This document shows positions 22,548 to 36,000 of a DNA stretch of 64,000 nucleotides, one piece after another. Location: contig JAILWY010000006.1 of NCBI GenBank assembly GCA_022113835.1, forward strand, positions 1,798,001 to 1,862,000, written 5' to 3'. Under the pieces are notes generated by a model. That model was not told where the DNA came from. It did no database searches and saw only the letters and a list, made by a program, of their open reading frames with translations. The translations under genes and the position numbers were made by a program. Numbering within the stretch: position 1 is the stretch's first letter; every line of letters begins with the position of its first letter. The stretch comes from Atopsyche davidsoni. Taxonomy: Eukaryota > Arthropoda > Insecta > Trichoptera > Hydrobiosidae.

Positions 22548-25500
22548 AGCTTTTCTTAAAATTAAAAACTTACGCAATCATTTTAATCGTTAACAATAAA
22601 AAAAAATCTTTAATAAGCTACTATAGAATTGAATAAAGTTACTTTGATTATTAAGCTGTTCGCATAAAAATAAATATTTAAAACGCCGATATATTTTTAA
22701 CATGCTAAAACCCATATAACAACATGTGTTAGTGGATAGGGGTTAAATATCAATCAATTATAATAAATGCTTGGTTCTCTTAAGCTTACAATCCCCACAC
22801 TATTTTCTTGTATTTTTACTTCTTATTTATATATACACTGAGGCGTCTCGCTAACCAACAATGAACCCGAACGAGAAAAACCGACAAAACGTGCATTCGG
22901 ATACTTAAAACTCCCGAAAGCGCTGAGAGATATTTATTTATGCTCCCAACTATAAAATACATGGGAATAACCTCATAAATTTACAACATAATAAAATTTA
23001 ACCTAAATACAGCCGTTAGGTTTGCTAATACTATGGAGAAGGACGCGACAGCTAAACGGCTTTCTAAAAATAAAGCGAGTCGCCCAGTCGGAGGCCGCCG
23101 GGGGTGAAGGGGACGGTGTAAATAAATTTCAGCGAACAACCGACCCTCCTTATCTCTACAACTTTTGTAAGGATGAAAAAATTCAACTTTCATTAATCCT
23201 TGTTCAATTAAACCTAAAAGCTTTGCGTATTGTAAAAAAAGTAACCAAAATTTTTAAAAATCACTACAACTTGCTAGTTAAATATACTCAGCCGTTGTTT
23301 TGAGAGTTTGTCAAAATAAGTTGTGAAAACAATATAATTTAACATACAATAATACAGTAAATTTATATTTTAGTCAAATGGTATATTATTATAAGTTTTC
23401 CATATTAAAAAATTATAATGTTTAGAGAAATACAATTTATAAACTGTTTTTTTATACGTTGTACATTTACAAGTGCCAAAACAAAATAATAGTAATAAAA
23501 AGAGATAAAAAGTCAGTCACGAATTCAGTCAGACGAGAGACTCCATCAGAGAAACATTAATCTTATTACTTTGTAGAGTCTGTAGCTGTCCTGTCCTGTC
23601 CGTGGATTGTGGGAATATTGCATTTTCATATCACTTCAATGACCATCAATAACGCAAACAGTAATTTTTTTCAATATATATAAATAATTTTTCCATGTCG
23701 ATATATGTAAATATAATCAGATAAATGTTTACTATCATATATATGCAAAATATTAAAGAACAAGAAAAACCTTTTAAAAGACACATTATATAGTTTGACA
23801 TTGTATGATTTGATGTATCAAACTACGAAGCGGTAGAGAATTTTATACACAATGATGAATTAAATTAAGAATTGACAAAAAATAAGTGCGAAGACCTGTT
23901 CAACTTTCATATTCACGGTACGACACACTTCTAGTATATATCATTTCGATATTCAACGAGTGACACACGATCCATTCACAAAAATAGAAACCCGATAAAT
24001 AATTCCGCGATCGAGATGGCGTAACGCGTATCGATTTGAAGCGATTGATTCCCGCATGCCGAGTCCAAAACAAACGTGGCGAATCCTGAATTTAAATTTT
24101 AAATCTTGTCAGACGCTGAGTCACCTCGGCGCCATCCGTTATTCGGGGGTCTGAATTAATACGGAGAGAGGCAAGACAAAAGGTCGATATGTGAACCGCG
24201 AGCCCGACACGTGATTCCGAAGCCCCTTTCCCGGCTGGTGCCCCGACCGGAGGAGTGAAGACCTTAGATTGGAAACAACGGCATAGATACGCATCGTTAG
24301 ACGAAAATGTAAGCAAGCGGAACTACCCACTACACCAGACTTTAATAATTACAACATGACCACCATGAAAGAATGGTTGACTGAAGGAGGAGGACAAGAA
24401 GGAGCGAAAGGCAGGGACCTTCTAAGTATCATTGGATACAAAACAAATTTATGACACCAATAGTACCTATTCTGTGTATTTATTTTAAATCGTCATTTAA
24501 GTCGTTGAAGAGACGCATAATTATAAGATATCTACAAATAGTAATAATTTAATGACTGGTTTAACCATTATGATAACGGTTAAGGGCGTGAATGTGAGCA
24601 AACGAACGAGAAATAAATTCAATGCTTGTCAGAAAAATTCAGGTGGACAAGCAGTTGTCCGTATTTGTAGTACTTTTGAAACCGGCACAAAGTAATCTAG
24701 CACTTGAATCGGCAGATTTATATTGCTAACTAAATTTGATGAAAATATATTTGGACAAAAGAATATTGTACTGCTTATAAAATACTTCACTCAAGTACTA
24801 CAACAGTCAAGCTATTTTCAAACAGATTCTGAGTATTTTGCAACCCATAGCCATTGGGCCATATAATTAACTGTTTTGACTTGCACTGGTGAACTCTTGG
24901 ATTCTCTTTTAAATAACGACAGTAGGTTGCAATAAAAAGTGTCAAAGATAATACTAAGCTCGCACGATGTGCGCTACAGTTGTATGGGGGAGTGAATCCG
25001 GAGCCTTGGAGCCCTGCGTCCTAATGACATTGAATAAAGGCCCTTCTCTGCTTACATCCATAATGAAGACTGACGGCTGCGTGGGTAAAGTTTGCGAGCG
25101 GCGGGAGCTGAATGAAGACGGGCGCCATTGTACCTTCTCCTTATACTGTACAACTCCAGGGCGGTTGTATTGCCGTGGCTGTTTCCAATTTGAATTAACG
25201 TAGTGAAATAATACTTATATGTACATGTCTACTCTCAACCCCTTAACTAAAGAGTTAAGACCAACTCCGGTATCTTGGCCGACAACTTAGAGGTTGGTGC
25301 TTAGTATATTTTAGTTGAATCAGTTAAGTATACAGACCATAACTATATTCAAGATAAATAATTTGTAGATATTTGGTTATTAGAATATTATGATATTCAC
25401 TTTAGGGAATATTTTCTAAAATATGTTAAATATTTAGAAGTTAAAATAAAATAAAAACTCGGGAGTACATATATTAAAAAACGCCATCACGTTATTGAAA

Positions 25501-27595
25501 AGCATAATTTAATAGACGTTTTGCAGTAATAAAAAATTCATTCACCATCCGCGCAGTATTCAAAATGCAGCGCTGTATCAAATGACGTGTTTGCGTATAA
25601 TGCAACGAACGGCACTAATTCCCCGCTTGCATCAACTCATATTAATTACGAAAAATTTGGGGCGGGGGAAAGAAAAAGTAGGTCGAAAGACCCTGGGGAA
25701 ATTATTGCGATGAAAAATGTCAAGCGCGGAAAATCAGGGTTGAAAATCAACTGAAACCGAAATAGAAAATAATATTGATGGCAAAATTATTTTAGAAGGT
25801 TGATTTACAAGGTAAAGTACCTTGATGAAATGATGAAGGCATGTTTCCATGTGGATTTCAAGAATTGCAATAAAAAAAACCACTCTTAAGAACCTTAACT
25901 AAAAAAACGTGTATGGAGATGAAACGTTGGGTTTATGCCGAATGACCACTGAAAAATAGAGTCAGCAGCATGTATTTGTATTGCAGTAATTGGTAAAACG
26001 AAAATTTGATATAAACCACAATTCTGTAACTCGACATTTTTCCATTCATTCATCAGCCACTGGACCCGCGAGAGGTCAAATGTACTTCAGTTAATTTTTA
26101 CCAACAATATATAATAAACTGTGAGAAACATGCAAGTGTTTTTATTTTGAACGCAATATATAATCTCTTCATAATCTACACGAATGGCACTTTAATATAA
26201 GAGCCCACAGAATACTACATATACCTCACGTGATGACTACTCTATGCGATGTAAGTCTACGAGATATGAGCCAAGTGTATAAAATATAAAACCAACCAAG
26301 AGTGTCGTTATACAACAGTGTAACGAATCTGAAGCTTAAACTGCTCGATGGAGTAATAAAAGACTGTACGACAGGAAATAAGAACTGGAAGAAATCATCA
26401 AATACAGACTTTTACTATGTTTTACTGCATATAGCAAAATTTATCATAGTTTAATGCTTCAGTAAAGAAGAAATTCCTTTTAAGAAGTTATTATTTAGAA
26501 TACAATTTAAGTTAATTGACTCTCATGTGAAATGAATGTGAATAACCACAAAAAATATTTTTAGACAAGTAGCATTCGAACCCAATCTAGCAAACAAAGA
26601 ATATCGGTTTTACACTTGCATAAAAAGATTAAAATTATTGCTTATTATAAAGCCACTGTGTTTTAATTATATACATCTTATTGTGATAGCCGTAGAGTTG
26701 TGGGTTTAATGCATACACAGTAAATTTTTTTATAAAAAAAATATATATATTAATTTATATGTGTTATTAATTTAAAAATAATTTTTAAAATATGAGCATA
26801 TATTAAAACAGAAATTGATCGTACAATGAAAAGAAAATAGAGATAAAATGAATGTTATATTTTTATAATATGATTCGCGTAAAATGCTTAAAATTTTAAC
26901 CAATTGGTAGTCCCAATAGGATTTTTATATATGATAGTTATGTATGAAATAAAAATGGACAAAGTATAATTTCGGCAGACAACCGTTGTTCGCTGAGTAG
27001 CTTTATGCGGTGGGGGCAGGCGATGCTTGTTATTTCAATATGAACGAAGGACCTGGAGCCGTGTTCCATGTTGCAGGAAAACGGTTAATGCTGCCTGCAC
27101 TCGATGTTAAGCTTCCCTGCTTCCTCGAGAAGATACGAAATAATGAGTTTACCCAGTAATATTATCAAAAGCTATAGAGTCGCATGAAAGATGTATAGGG
27201 GTGCAGTTAATGCTAAGGGTTTATTAAATTACACAGCGTTAACAAAATTATAAGTTGAATCATTAAAAGCTTCGTACGCGCCATTAATACTGAAAGTTTT
27301 AAAGACAAAACTTGCAGTATTAATATATAAGATGAAAAAAATTCAAGCAAGAATACAAAACAGGATTCGAGCGAATATCTAAGTGGCTCTAGAAATAGAT
27401 ATAAGTCTATATGTATGCATTAAAGGTTTCAAACATTATGGAATATAAGTCATATTATATATAAATTACGCGTTAGGGAAATCTTCACATCAAAGGGATT
27501 GAGAAACCGGTGCTCTCAGATGAGTAGAGTCTAAAAGGTTGGAACATACATGATATAAAACCGATATTATTTAATTAAATATATATAACTAGTAA
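22548..27595. other. AT-rich DNA with regulatory-looking islands, no recognised gene
   Basis: GC-richer islands occur at 23080-23160, 23990-24310, 24960-25200 and 25620-25740. The 78-codon frame at 24967-25203 is cysteine-rich (LYCTTPGRLYCRGC) but unlike any domain I know. The rest is A/T-rich. Confidence 0.35.
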
Positions 27596-27690
27596 GCAAC
27601 CCTGCCGCTGCTGGTGCATGCCAGGGTTGTGCCAAATAGGGTGCAGGTCTCGGGTCGGCCAATGCACCCTCACCGGGACACTGGCCGGCC
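27596..27690. ncRNA. GC-rich double-hairpin block, candidate structured RNA
   Basis: Two stems follow one another in an isolated GC-rich patch. GCAACCCTG (27596-27604) pairs with CAGGGTTGT (27622-27630), eight pairs plus one wobble. AGGGTGCA (27638-27645) pairs perfectly with TGCACCCT (27663-27670) across a 17-nt loop. A run of CCGG words follows (CACTGGCCGGCCACGGG). Neither frame is convincingly coding. It could be an RNA gene, a structured UTR or the end of an old repeat; strand is undecided. Confidence 0.25.
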
Positions 27691-30004
27691 ACGGGTCAAC
27701 TGTACTGTAAAACGACCACCTAAAATATGCACCTGTAGTTTTAAAGCTACAATACTGTTAAAAATAAAATAATAAATTAAGATATAAATCACATTCAATG
27801 ATTACCTGGTACACCTTGTTAAAATTATGAAGTGAATCAACACTCGCCACATTTTATGAAATTCATTGACATTGCGATAGCAAAGAAGCCGGCTTGCCTC
27901 GTACAAGCGCAAAGGCAAGACAAAAAATGTAAAAGCAATGCATTTGCCGAGCACGTGGATAATCAAGGGGAAAATTGCAAATGATTCTGTAATAATGGTG
28001 GACCGTTTTCGGAGTTGGCACGTGCGGGGGTGATGTACGCACGTCAGGTGTGTGCTCTGTGGGGGCGTGTTCACTCCACGCGGGCCGACCTGTGTTTCAG
28101 GGGGTGCGTTTTACCCTTGTGGGTTCATATCAGTAAATATGCACTGCAGAAGCCGATATATTGTGTAAATGTAATCGTAAATTGTACATGGTGTAAATGG
28201 TTTTCTTTTAAGTTTATGCTATTATCCACGGTTTTTCATTACTTACACTATTGGGGATAGAAATGCTTAGTAGTAGTAAAATAATATTTCACCTCATTGG
28301 AAATTCATTATTTTTTTCTGAAAAGCTCTGAAAAGAAATTGAGGCTACTTTATCAGATCATAAATATATAGCAATACTAGCTTTTATAGTAATTACATCT
28401 TGTGTGAAGCAAGATTACAAAGAGTGACAACGCATATTTCAAAGGTAGTGAGTAAACGAATAAAACGCTATTAAGAAAATACAAATATAAATTGGCAAAG
28501 CGAAAATAAAAAAATATATATATATGATGATATAAAAATATTTTATAGTAAGTAAATTTCAAATAGAAATTTAGCACGTAAGATTATTTTTTGTAAGAAC
28601 TTTAATACATATAGAAAGTTATTGGCATCTCGACGGAGCAAAGATTGGAAAAGTAAGTCGTTTAAGATGAAGACAGCAGAACGATATAACGAGTTCGTAT
28701 AGTTATAGGAAACTCGAAAGTTATCAAGTAGGACGCCACTGACAGTTTCATAATTATTTTCAAAGAAATTTTCTAGAAACATCTAACCGAGACTATTCGA
28801 CCTTGTGCTGATCTTCCATTGAGCGAATACAGTAACATCGAGCAGAGAACGGAAAGAGATGAAAATGTTTTTACAAGGCATTTGAAGTTCCTTTAATAAT
28901 ACATGAGGTTTCGAGATGATGTCAACGAATAAACAAACTCAGAAAAAACGATGCTATCAGCAATGACCCTTTTTATTTAATGAAGAAAAAATAACAGCAA
29001 TATGGTTGAAAAACAAATATTTGGTATTTTTATCTTTATGGTAATTATATTCAAACCTAAATAAATCTTTGTTAAACATTTTGATCATAATAATCTACAC
29101 ATTTAAAAAAAATCGTAAATAATTTAATTGATGAAAAAGCGGGAACATGAAAAATACGATGAGAGTAGTAATTTTTATTGCGGCATAGCTGTTTAGCAAT
29201 TATATGTACTTCTAATAAATTTTTCATTAATAATTTTTAATAATCACAACACAATCAAATAAATTTTCAATTTTGGTTTTGTAAAAACACTAAACTTTAT
29301 AATCACAATTTCAAATACAAGATAATACCGCAAGGTCCTTTTCGCCTAAGTCTGAATGGATCCTGAAATGCCTTTCATAGAAACCCTCAGGGGGAGTCGA
29401 ACCCTTCAGAACAGCCCGAGGGTCGGATCCGACAGGGCCGAGGCCTAAAAACTTTGTGCTTGATCAAATCTGCTATCTGATTTTTTGCTTTGCATCTTCT
29501 ATTGGCCTCTCCGAGAATTCATCGAAAATCGAACACCCAAAACTACTTGGGCATTGTTTTGTTATATAAGTTATTTTCAATCATTGAGAAAAATCAAATG
29601 CAACAAAGTAGTACGAATAAAATAATCAATGATTTTTAATTTTATTTCAAATAAGTTTGTACATAATGACAACCTGATATATTTTAATTTTAAGTATTAA
29701 ATTACATGTGTTAGCGATTTATGTTTTTTTTTAAGCACAAGTAATGCCGCGTTGGACGCTAGACGATATATAAAGTTCCATATACTTCTGTTAAGTTTAA
29801 ATAGCTGATGATGATGATTATGACTCAAATGTGTTTTTACTTTATCTACTCACAATAAGATTAACAACTCAATACGTGTTCAATGCTTTCCAGGTACCAA
29901 ATGAAGTTTAAACAATTAACCGCTCTTTTGTGTGAAAATACGAAGGAAGCAGTTGCTCGTAAGTGAAATTGGCACGAATCACCTTCGTGAACAGGTCGCC
30001 TCAC
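27691..30004. other. AT-rich DNA without a recognised gene
   Basis: Islands at 27860-28130 and 29330-29530 are GC-richer. Frames at 27802-28074 and 28015-28260 overlap on opposite strands without recognisable domains. Confidence 0.35.
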
Positions 30005-30103
30005 CTCGCAGGCGCCTGACTTCTTCCTCTCGGCTGGCACGGCGCCCACCATAACGAGCGATTCCAGCAGGGAGAGATACGTATTCGTAAGGCACACAAA
30101 CAT
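30005..30103 (-). other. Candidate first coding exon (33 codons), unknown product
   Basis: On the minus strand an ATG at 30103 opens a frame that runs 33 codons to a strong donor, GAG|GTGAGG (30005/30004), phase 0. The peptide starts MFVCLTNTYLSLLESLVMVG and ends in a basic stretch, ERKKSGACE. The hydrophobic part could act as a signal or anchor sequence, though it lacks a basic N-terminus. The frame also stays open past the donor for 48 codons. No following exon or promoter was identified, so this rests on the splice signal and local GC content only. Confidence 0.2.
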
Positions 30104-31288
30104 AATATCAAAGCACAAGTCCTTCTTTTAAAACTTGTAATTCCCTGTCAATACATTGAATTCGTTAAAGATTATTATGATATCAATACCTGGGCCGCAA
30201 TTACGTACAGTAAACAAACGCCTGGTAGCATAGCGTACCGTACAGTATACCCCCCAAAAGTACATAGACTTCCTCTGTGGACTTCCACTTATACGACGGA
30301 CACTCCATACGCTTACTGGAGTAATAATGTAAAATACATTACGTTAATATACAAAAATGTTGTTGTTGCGTAATAAATGAGCCCTAAATCTACTGTGCGT
30401 TGTATACATATTGAGCTGCAGGCGATAAAGAGAGAAGGGCGCAAATTTGGCCGGAGAACATAGCACCCAGCGCGATTAAGGCGGTGCTAGGGGCTGTATG
30501 GGAAGCGCGAATATCGTCACTCGATGCTGGAGACTCCAAACGACTTTACACTTCATAAAACGTCACCGTAGAATACCCGCGCTCTCATTGCAAAACGACA
30601 CTCGGCGACACCATACTGAGTATTGGATTCGCATCACAGATAGTAATCGGAGGAAAGATACGGCGAGATAAATAAAACGTGTGGAATTGAAACAAGTAAA
30701 AGTTTAGTGCTGAGTGAGCAGAGCTCCACAGACGATGGCCTCTGAATCTAAAAACATATATTTTCCACACAAATGTTCTGTACTCAACGGGATTAATACA
30801 AGTTTTATTTGTACACATTGAAGAAATTACATTTCGATATTACACAGCTCATAACAGGTTTCTAAAATATATTCAACTTGTGAGTGTTTACATAGAAATA
30901 AATAATTCATTTTAGAAAAATGTGTACCATAATTCACTAGAGAAAACATTGAAAAGCATTAATTTATTAATACTGTTATATTTAAAGGGCAAGACATCAA
31001 TGTGAGTAATACAATACAGAGAGACATCGTAATATGCCAGTGATAAAGAAAATCGTTTTATAATAACACCTTCAAACATGTCAAATATATAAATTACAAT
31101 TTCCATGCATACTTGGTGACGTCACAGAGTTCTCAATATACAAACAAGTATAGTAGATACAGTCAGAATGTATAACACAAGTACAACGAGTAATATTACA
31201 TGGGGTTTGTGTAGAGTGATCCTGCAGTCGTGTGCATCAATATTTAGCACATATCAAGCTGGATGTTCTACGCGGAGAGTGTGGCCGA

Positions 31289-31330
31289 GGGGAGGGGTAG
31301 GCCAGGGAGAGGGGTAGGCCAGGGAGAGGG
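31289..31330 (+). repeat. 17-bp G-rich tandem duplication, G-quadruplex motif
   Basis: The unit AGGGGTAGGCCAGGGAG starts at 31293 and again at 31310, identical in both copies. With the preceding GGGG it gives GGGG-N1-GGGG-N7-GGG-N3-GGGG and further G runs, which satisfies the usual four-tract, loops-of-1-to-7 quadruplex rule on the plus strand. A GC-rich patch of unknown function follows. Confidence 0.7.
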
Positions 31331-33002
31331 TTGTAGCTCGCGCCCTCCCTGTCTGGACCGACAGCTCTCACACGATCAAAGTTGAATGGTTATCAATATT
31401 ACTAAGCTGCGGGTCTCGGGTTACAAGAAAGTTTTTTTTTTGTAAGGGGGTGCTAGTTCCGGTAGATTAGCTGCTGAAAAGTTTTTTTGACACTCGTGGT
31501 ATTGGAAGAAATAAAAATAAATATAGATATATTGTTAAATTTGCCAACAGCTTATACAAAAAATATTAAATAATCAATTATATTTGAACAATACGAAAAG
31601 TAATGTAAAAAAAATAATTTTAAATAAAGAGCGCATCTATGAAAGTATTTGCTTTGTTAAAAAATAAATCATGTGGGTTTATTATACGAAAGGTTTCTCT
31701 TTTCTTTGAAGTTGAAAACAATTTACATTAAAAAAAAACTCAGTAACCCTTGTTACGTAGATATATAATCGGTATTATATTTTATGCATAATTGCAAAGA
31801 ATATTATGGTTTCAGCCATCTGTGACCAAAATAAATCAGACTAACATATTATTACAACAAATTTGTAAACTAAGTAGCGATGACATGAAATTTTAGTATA
31901 TTTCATTTCAGACTTTCTTGTCAGAACATGCTTATATTTTATGCACGATATTTGTTAATACATTTATTTTTAGGTAAAAGAATTTTTCGCAAAGCGTAAG
32001 CAGAATTTTTAAAATGAATGTATTCCAAGAAGAAAAGCACTTCAGTTTTTTTTTCATTGGAAAATAGCAATGCTTTTAATGATTTCCTCGTGGTTTAAAA
32101 AAATACAATGCCTAAAATATGGTTGTGATTTTACTCGAAGCGTTTCGAAAAAAACAAATATATACCCTTATAGAGGCTTATTTAGTAGATTTTTTTTCGT
32201 GATAATGATTATTATTTTTATTAATTGAGTATCATTAATGTAGACAGTTAAACATTGAAAACACAAACGTGTCCAAATATCCCAAACACAACATTGCATT
32301 TTTTTCTTTTTTAAAGACGTTTTCAACAAAAGCTCGCGAATCCAACAAGCTTAAAAAAAATTGGAAAACATGCTTATTATAATAACTCCGCCGTCCGTTG
32401 CGAATTTTCTGCAAGAAATTAGAGAAAGAAAAACAAGAGCCGCACCAGGGCCGGGCTCGGAGCACCTGCCTTGGTGCAATTTTTCCCGCACTTATGAATA
32501 TGCATCACGCTGTTCTCGGACTTAGGAGCTCCGCCGACTGTTGGAAGATCGATACCTCGGCAAGCTCTTACCAGTATTCATTTTCTTTTAATAATTCACA
32601 ATGTGTTATCATGGAGCAAAACAAAGCTTTTCTCTGTCGTGAATTTCGACTAAGTAAATCGATGCAGATCGAACCGGCTACTATAAATATTGGCACGAAA
32701 TCAAATCTGTTGTGATGACCCATCACCGTAATGATCCGATAAAACTTGTGTAAAGTATCTGTAATGAAGAAGTGAACTTGGAATGATTGTAGAGGGATGT
32801 GCTCTGGAAGTACCTTGCCGTGGTGAAGGGGGCTCCTTCTATTGTTTCTGCAGCCTGCTTCAAAAGGATTATCAGATCTTAACGTCAGGGCTTTGTAAGG
32901 AAAGGATTATATAATGATGCTTTTGGGCAGCAGCAATACGCAGACTTTTCCTTTGAATATAAAACTACGGTGTAGAAGGACTCGGGGACCCACTACACTA
33001 TT

Positions 33003-33028
33003 CTATATATATGTATATATATATATAC
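33003..33028. repeat. (TA)n microsatellite
   Basis: An alternating T/A run with one interruption by G (CTATATATATG then TATATATATATATA). Confidence 0.8.
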
Positions 33029-36000
33029 TGTTGAAAACATGTTTTTGCGAATAAACCAGCACGAATAAAATTATACTAAATGTTCCTTCAATAAAATACA
33101 GTGCGCATAACGAATGAATACACTTAACAAAGTTTTCAATTCAATTAATTACTCTTTGTCTACAGCGTACGATTATCCAAAAATATCAGCATGATTTATC
33201 GACGATTCCTGCAGTTCTCTTCCACCGAGCATTGAGCTCCGCGGATTTATTCTCTGAAAACAAAAGGTAAGGTAGAATTTGTGTTAAGGGTGGCCAATTT
33301 ATCAGTTGATACAAGACCCGGGGAGGGAACCGTTTACTGCCGGGGACCGGGGCTGCGGAAATGCAGAACACAGACAAATATGAGGGAGAGAACCCTTTCA
33401 TTGATTTATGTACTGGAGAGCACTGTGAAAATCCATTTGCTTTTGTCAGATGCAACCAATGCAAATCGCGTTCTGTGAGATACTAAATTAGCAAGGAGGA
33501 ATATTAAATATCACAGAAGAATTGTAACTATTGCAGTGCAAGTGCATAATTATATAAACATCACGCATACTTTTATGTATGCATATAAATTCATAAATAG
33601 AAAAAATAATTTTACATACAAAGCATTATGAATAGATTTTTTTTAAGTTGTTAAATTGTTTAAATATTATAGTCGAAAAGCGATCAAATCTTTATTGTCT
33701 TTGAGTTATATTTTCGTAGTATCTTAACTGGTTACAGAAAATTTGAGAAGATACTTCTACAATGATTAGCTCCTATATGAAAGTAATGGCAAACACACGT
33801 GAGCAAGGTCATTTTTAGAGAAACAGGTTATATCAATGTTTCAAATACCAGACAAATAAAAAATAAGATATTTTTGAAGTTATTACAGTTCGTCTTAAAA
33901 AATAATTATTATTACGTAAAATTAATGAAATTCAAAAGATTTTTTTAAGAGCATTAAGGTCGCATACGGATAAAATGACCGACCCAAAAAATTAACGCAA
34001 ATCAAAAATATTTTATAAATTAATTAAAACTTAAGTCTTTGAATATATTTTAAATTCTATTATCAGAAATATGCAAGCTTTAAAATATACCAATACTAAA
34101 TAGTCATGATGCCTTTATTTTTCTTTCAATACTGTATTTACAAAAATAATTTAAAGATTCATCAAATACAAACACAAGTTAAAAGAAAATAAATTTAAGT
34201 AAATAAACTTGATTGTAATTTTCGAGATAGTAAAATGTCTTCATCCATTAATTACATATTTAAAAGCAAAATAAAAAAATCTTAGCAAGCAAACAAAAGA
34301 ACATTATAAAGACAAACTTAATCTTATCGTGCTTATTTACTGGGAGAGTAAAAAAAAAAAAGAAAACAGCATCTTGAAAGCCTAAAAACTTTTAAAAGCG
34401 AAGAAATAAGTCGGTTTCATTAATTTGAATTTAACACACAGCCCATGATGCTTTATAAATAACGATTAGGGGGCCACATCGCAAATACGAGAAGCTCATA
34501 TTTTTCGGGGGGTTTATTTAATTATACGAGTTTACAGCTAGATAGCGATCCGAATTAATTTAGATGCCGGCGCCGAAGATGCTGTGCCCGGAGCTGCTAC
34601 GAGAAAATCGTAGACGCCGAGTGTCTTGACCTCGTAGACTCTTCGTGTCTAGCAACAGTGGGAGTCCAGAATCTTAGAGGCGAATTCTATAAGTGTACTG
34701 ATGTTCAAATATTTACCTGGAGAATCCCGAGACTAGGCTCGAATGATAAGACGTTTAATGAATTAGCTTAAGTGTTTGTAAATTTTAAGTAAATAAATAT
34801 ATATAATGTATAAAGAACGTAAAATAAATGCTTTTAAACTAGGTACCTCGTGTTTGCTTTTTGTGTCTTTAAAGCTTTACCTAAAAATATAACATTTTAG
34901 AGAATTCAGACTGAAATTTTGTGAAGTTCCAAATGAAATATAAAATTATTCATTTGAAATTTCTTTCGTTGATTATGAATGTGTTCATCTATAAATATTA
35001 CTAGTTACAGTGTTACAAATTAAAGTAAATTTACTAACACAACAACATGAAAAAATTTCAAAGCATTTTCAAGACGTTTGCTTATCATTATAATAACAAT
35101 AAATCACTCTCTCTAGTTAGTTCTTCGTAGCACACACGGAGAACGTGGTTCAGCTCGTAATGACGAATAGTGTTTGCGAAGTGCGATAGACAAAACAAGA
35201 GGGGATATCACAGGCACTAGCTACATCTCTAATAATATTCTGAGCGAGCAGGGAGGGTTTTCTTTGGCGAAATTACTAATTACTACCCTAGTAAATACAA
35301 CATTTACAAAACTTATAAAAATAGCACGCTTCAGTGGCTTAGCACTAAATAATACAATAATAGCATTTCTCTCATTACTATTCAATGTTTAAGTAAACTT
35401 GTTTATCTCATGTGGAAATATTTAAACCTACCCCCTGGTACTTGTAATAGAGATAAACTCACTGTACACGTTTCCAGGTTTCTGTCAAAAATGTAGTGTT
35501 AAATTTTGAATATCGCATCGAGACTCTGTAAGGCTTCCCAGGAGTGCTTCCCCCGTCACGCAGACCGTTTATTTTCAGAAAAACTATCGAAAGGTATCAA
35601 TTTCTTTTTCTTCTTATAGAGTACGTGTTTTAGAATGGTTTAAAAAACATGGCGTTTGGAAAATAAAGAAACGTACAAAGTCATTGTCTAGTCAGTACTA
35701 CGCTATAAATATAGTACTTCTGCAAAATATTACATTTTATTTAAAATAGAAGATATAAACAACTGAAATATTTAAAGATTTGGTATAAGATAAGAAAATA
35801 GGTGAATTATTGGGTTTCAATAAGTCCAACCTAAAGCAAAAAGAACATATAATCTCATGTCTACTATTTTATCAAAGACGCAAATGAATATAAAAAAGTC
35901 ACTATTTAAATATACCGAATTTCGTAAAAAATTAGAACATTCCATATTGGATGGTCAGTTTGTGGGCAAATAAAAGTTACCCTTCGGCTAGTATTTGTTT

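Noticed and set aside
24967..25203. Cysteine-rich 78-codon frame as a secreted peptide
   Set aside because: No signal peptide, no recognised cysteine framework, and no splice or promoter support.
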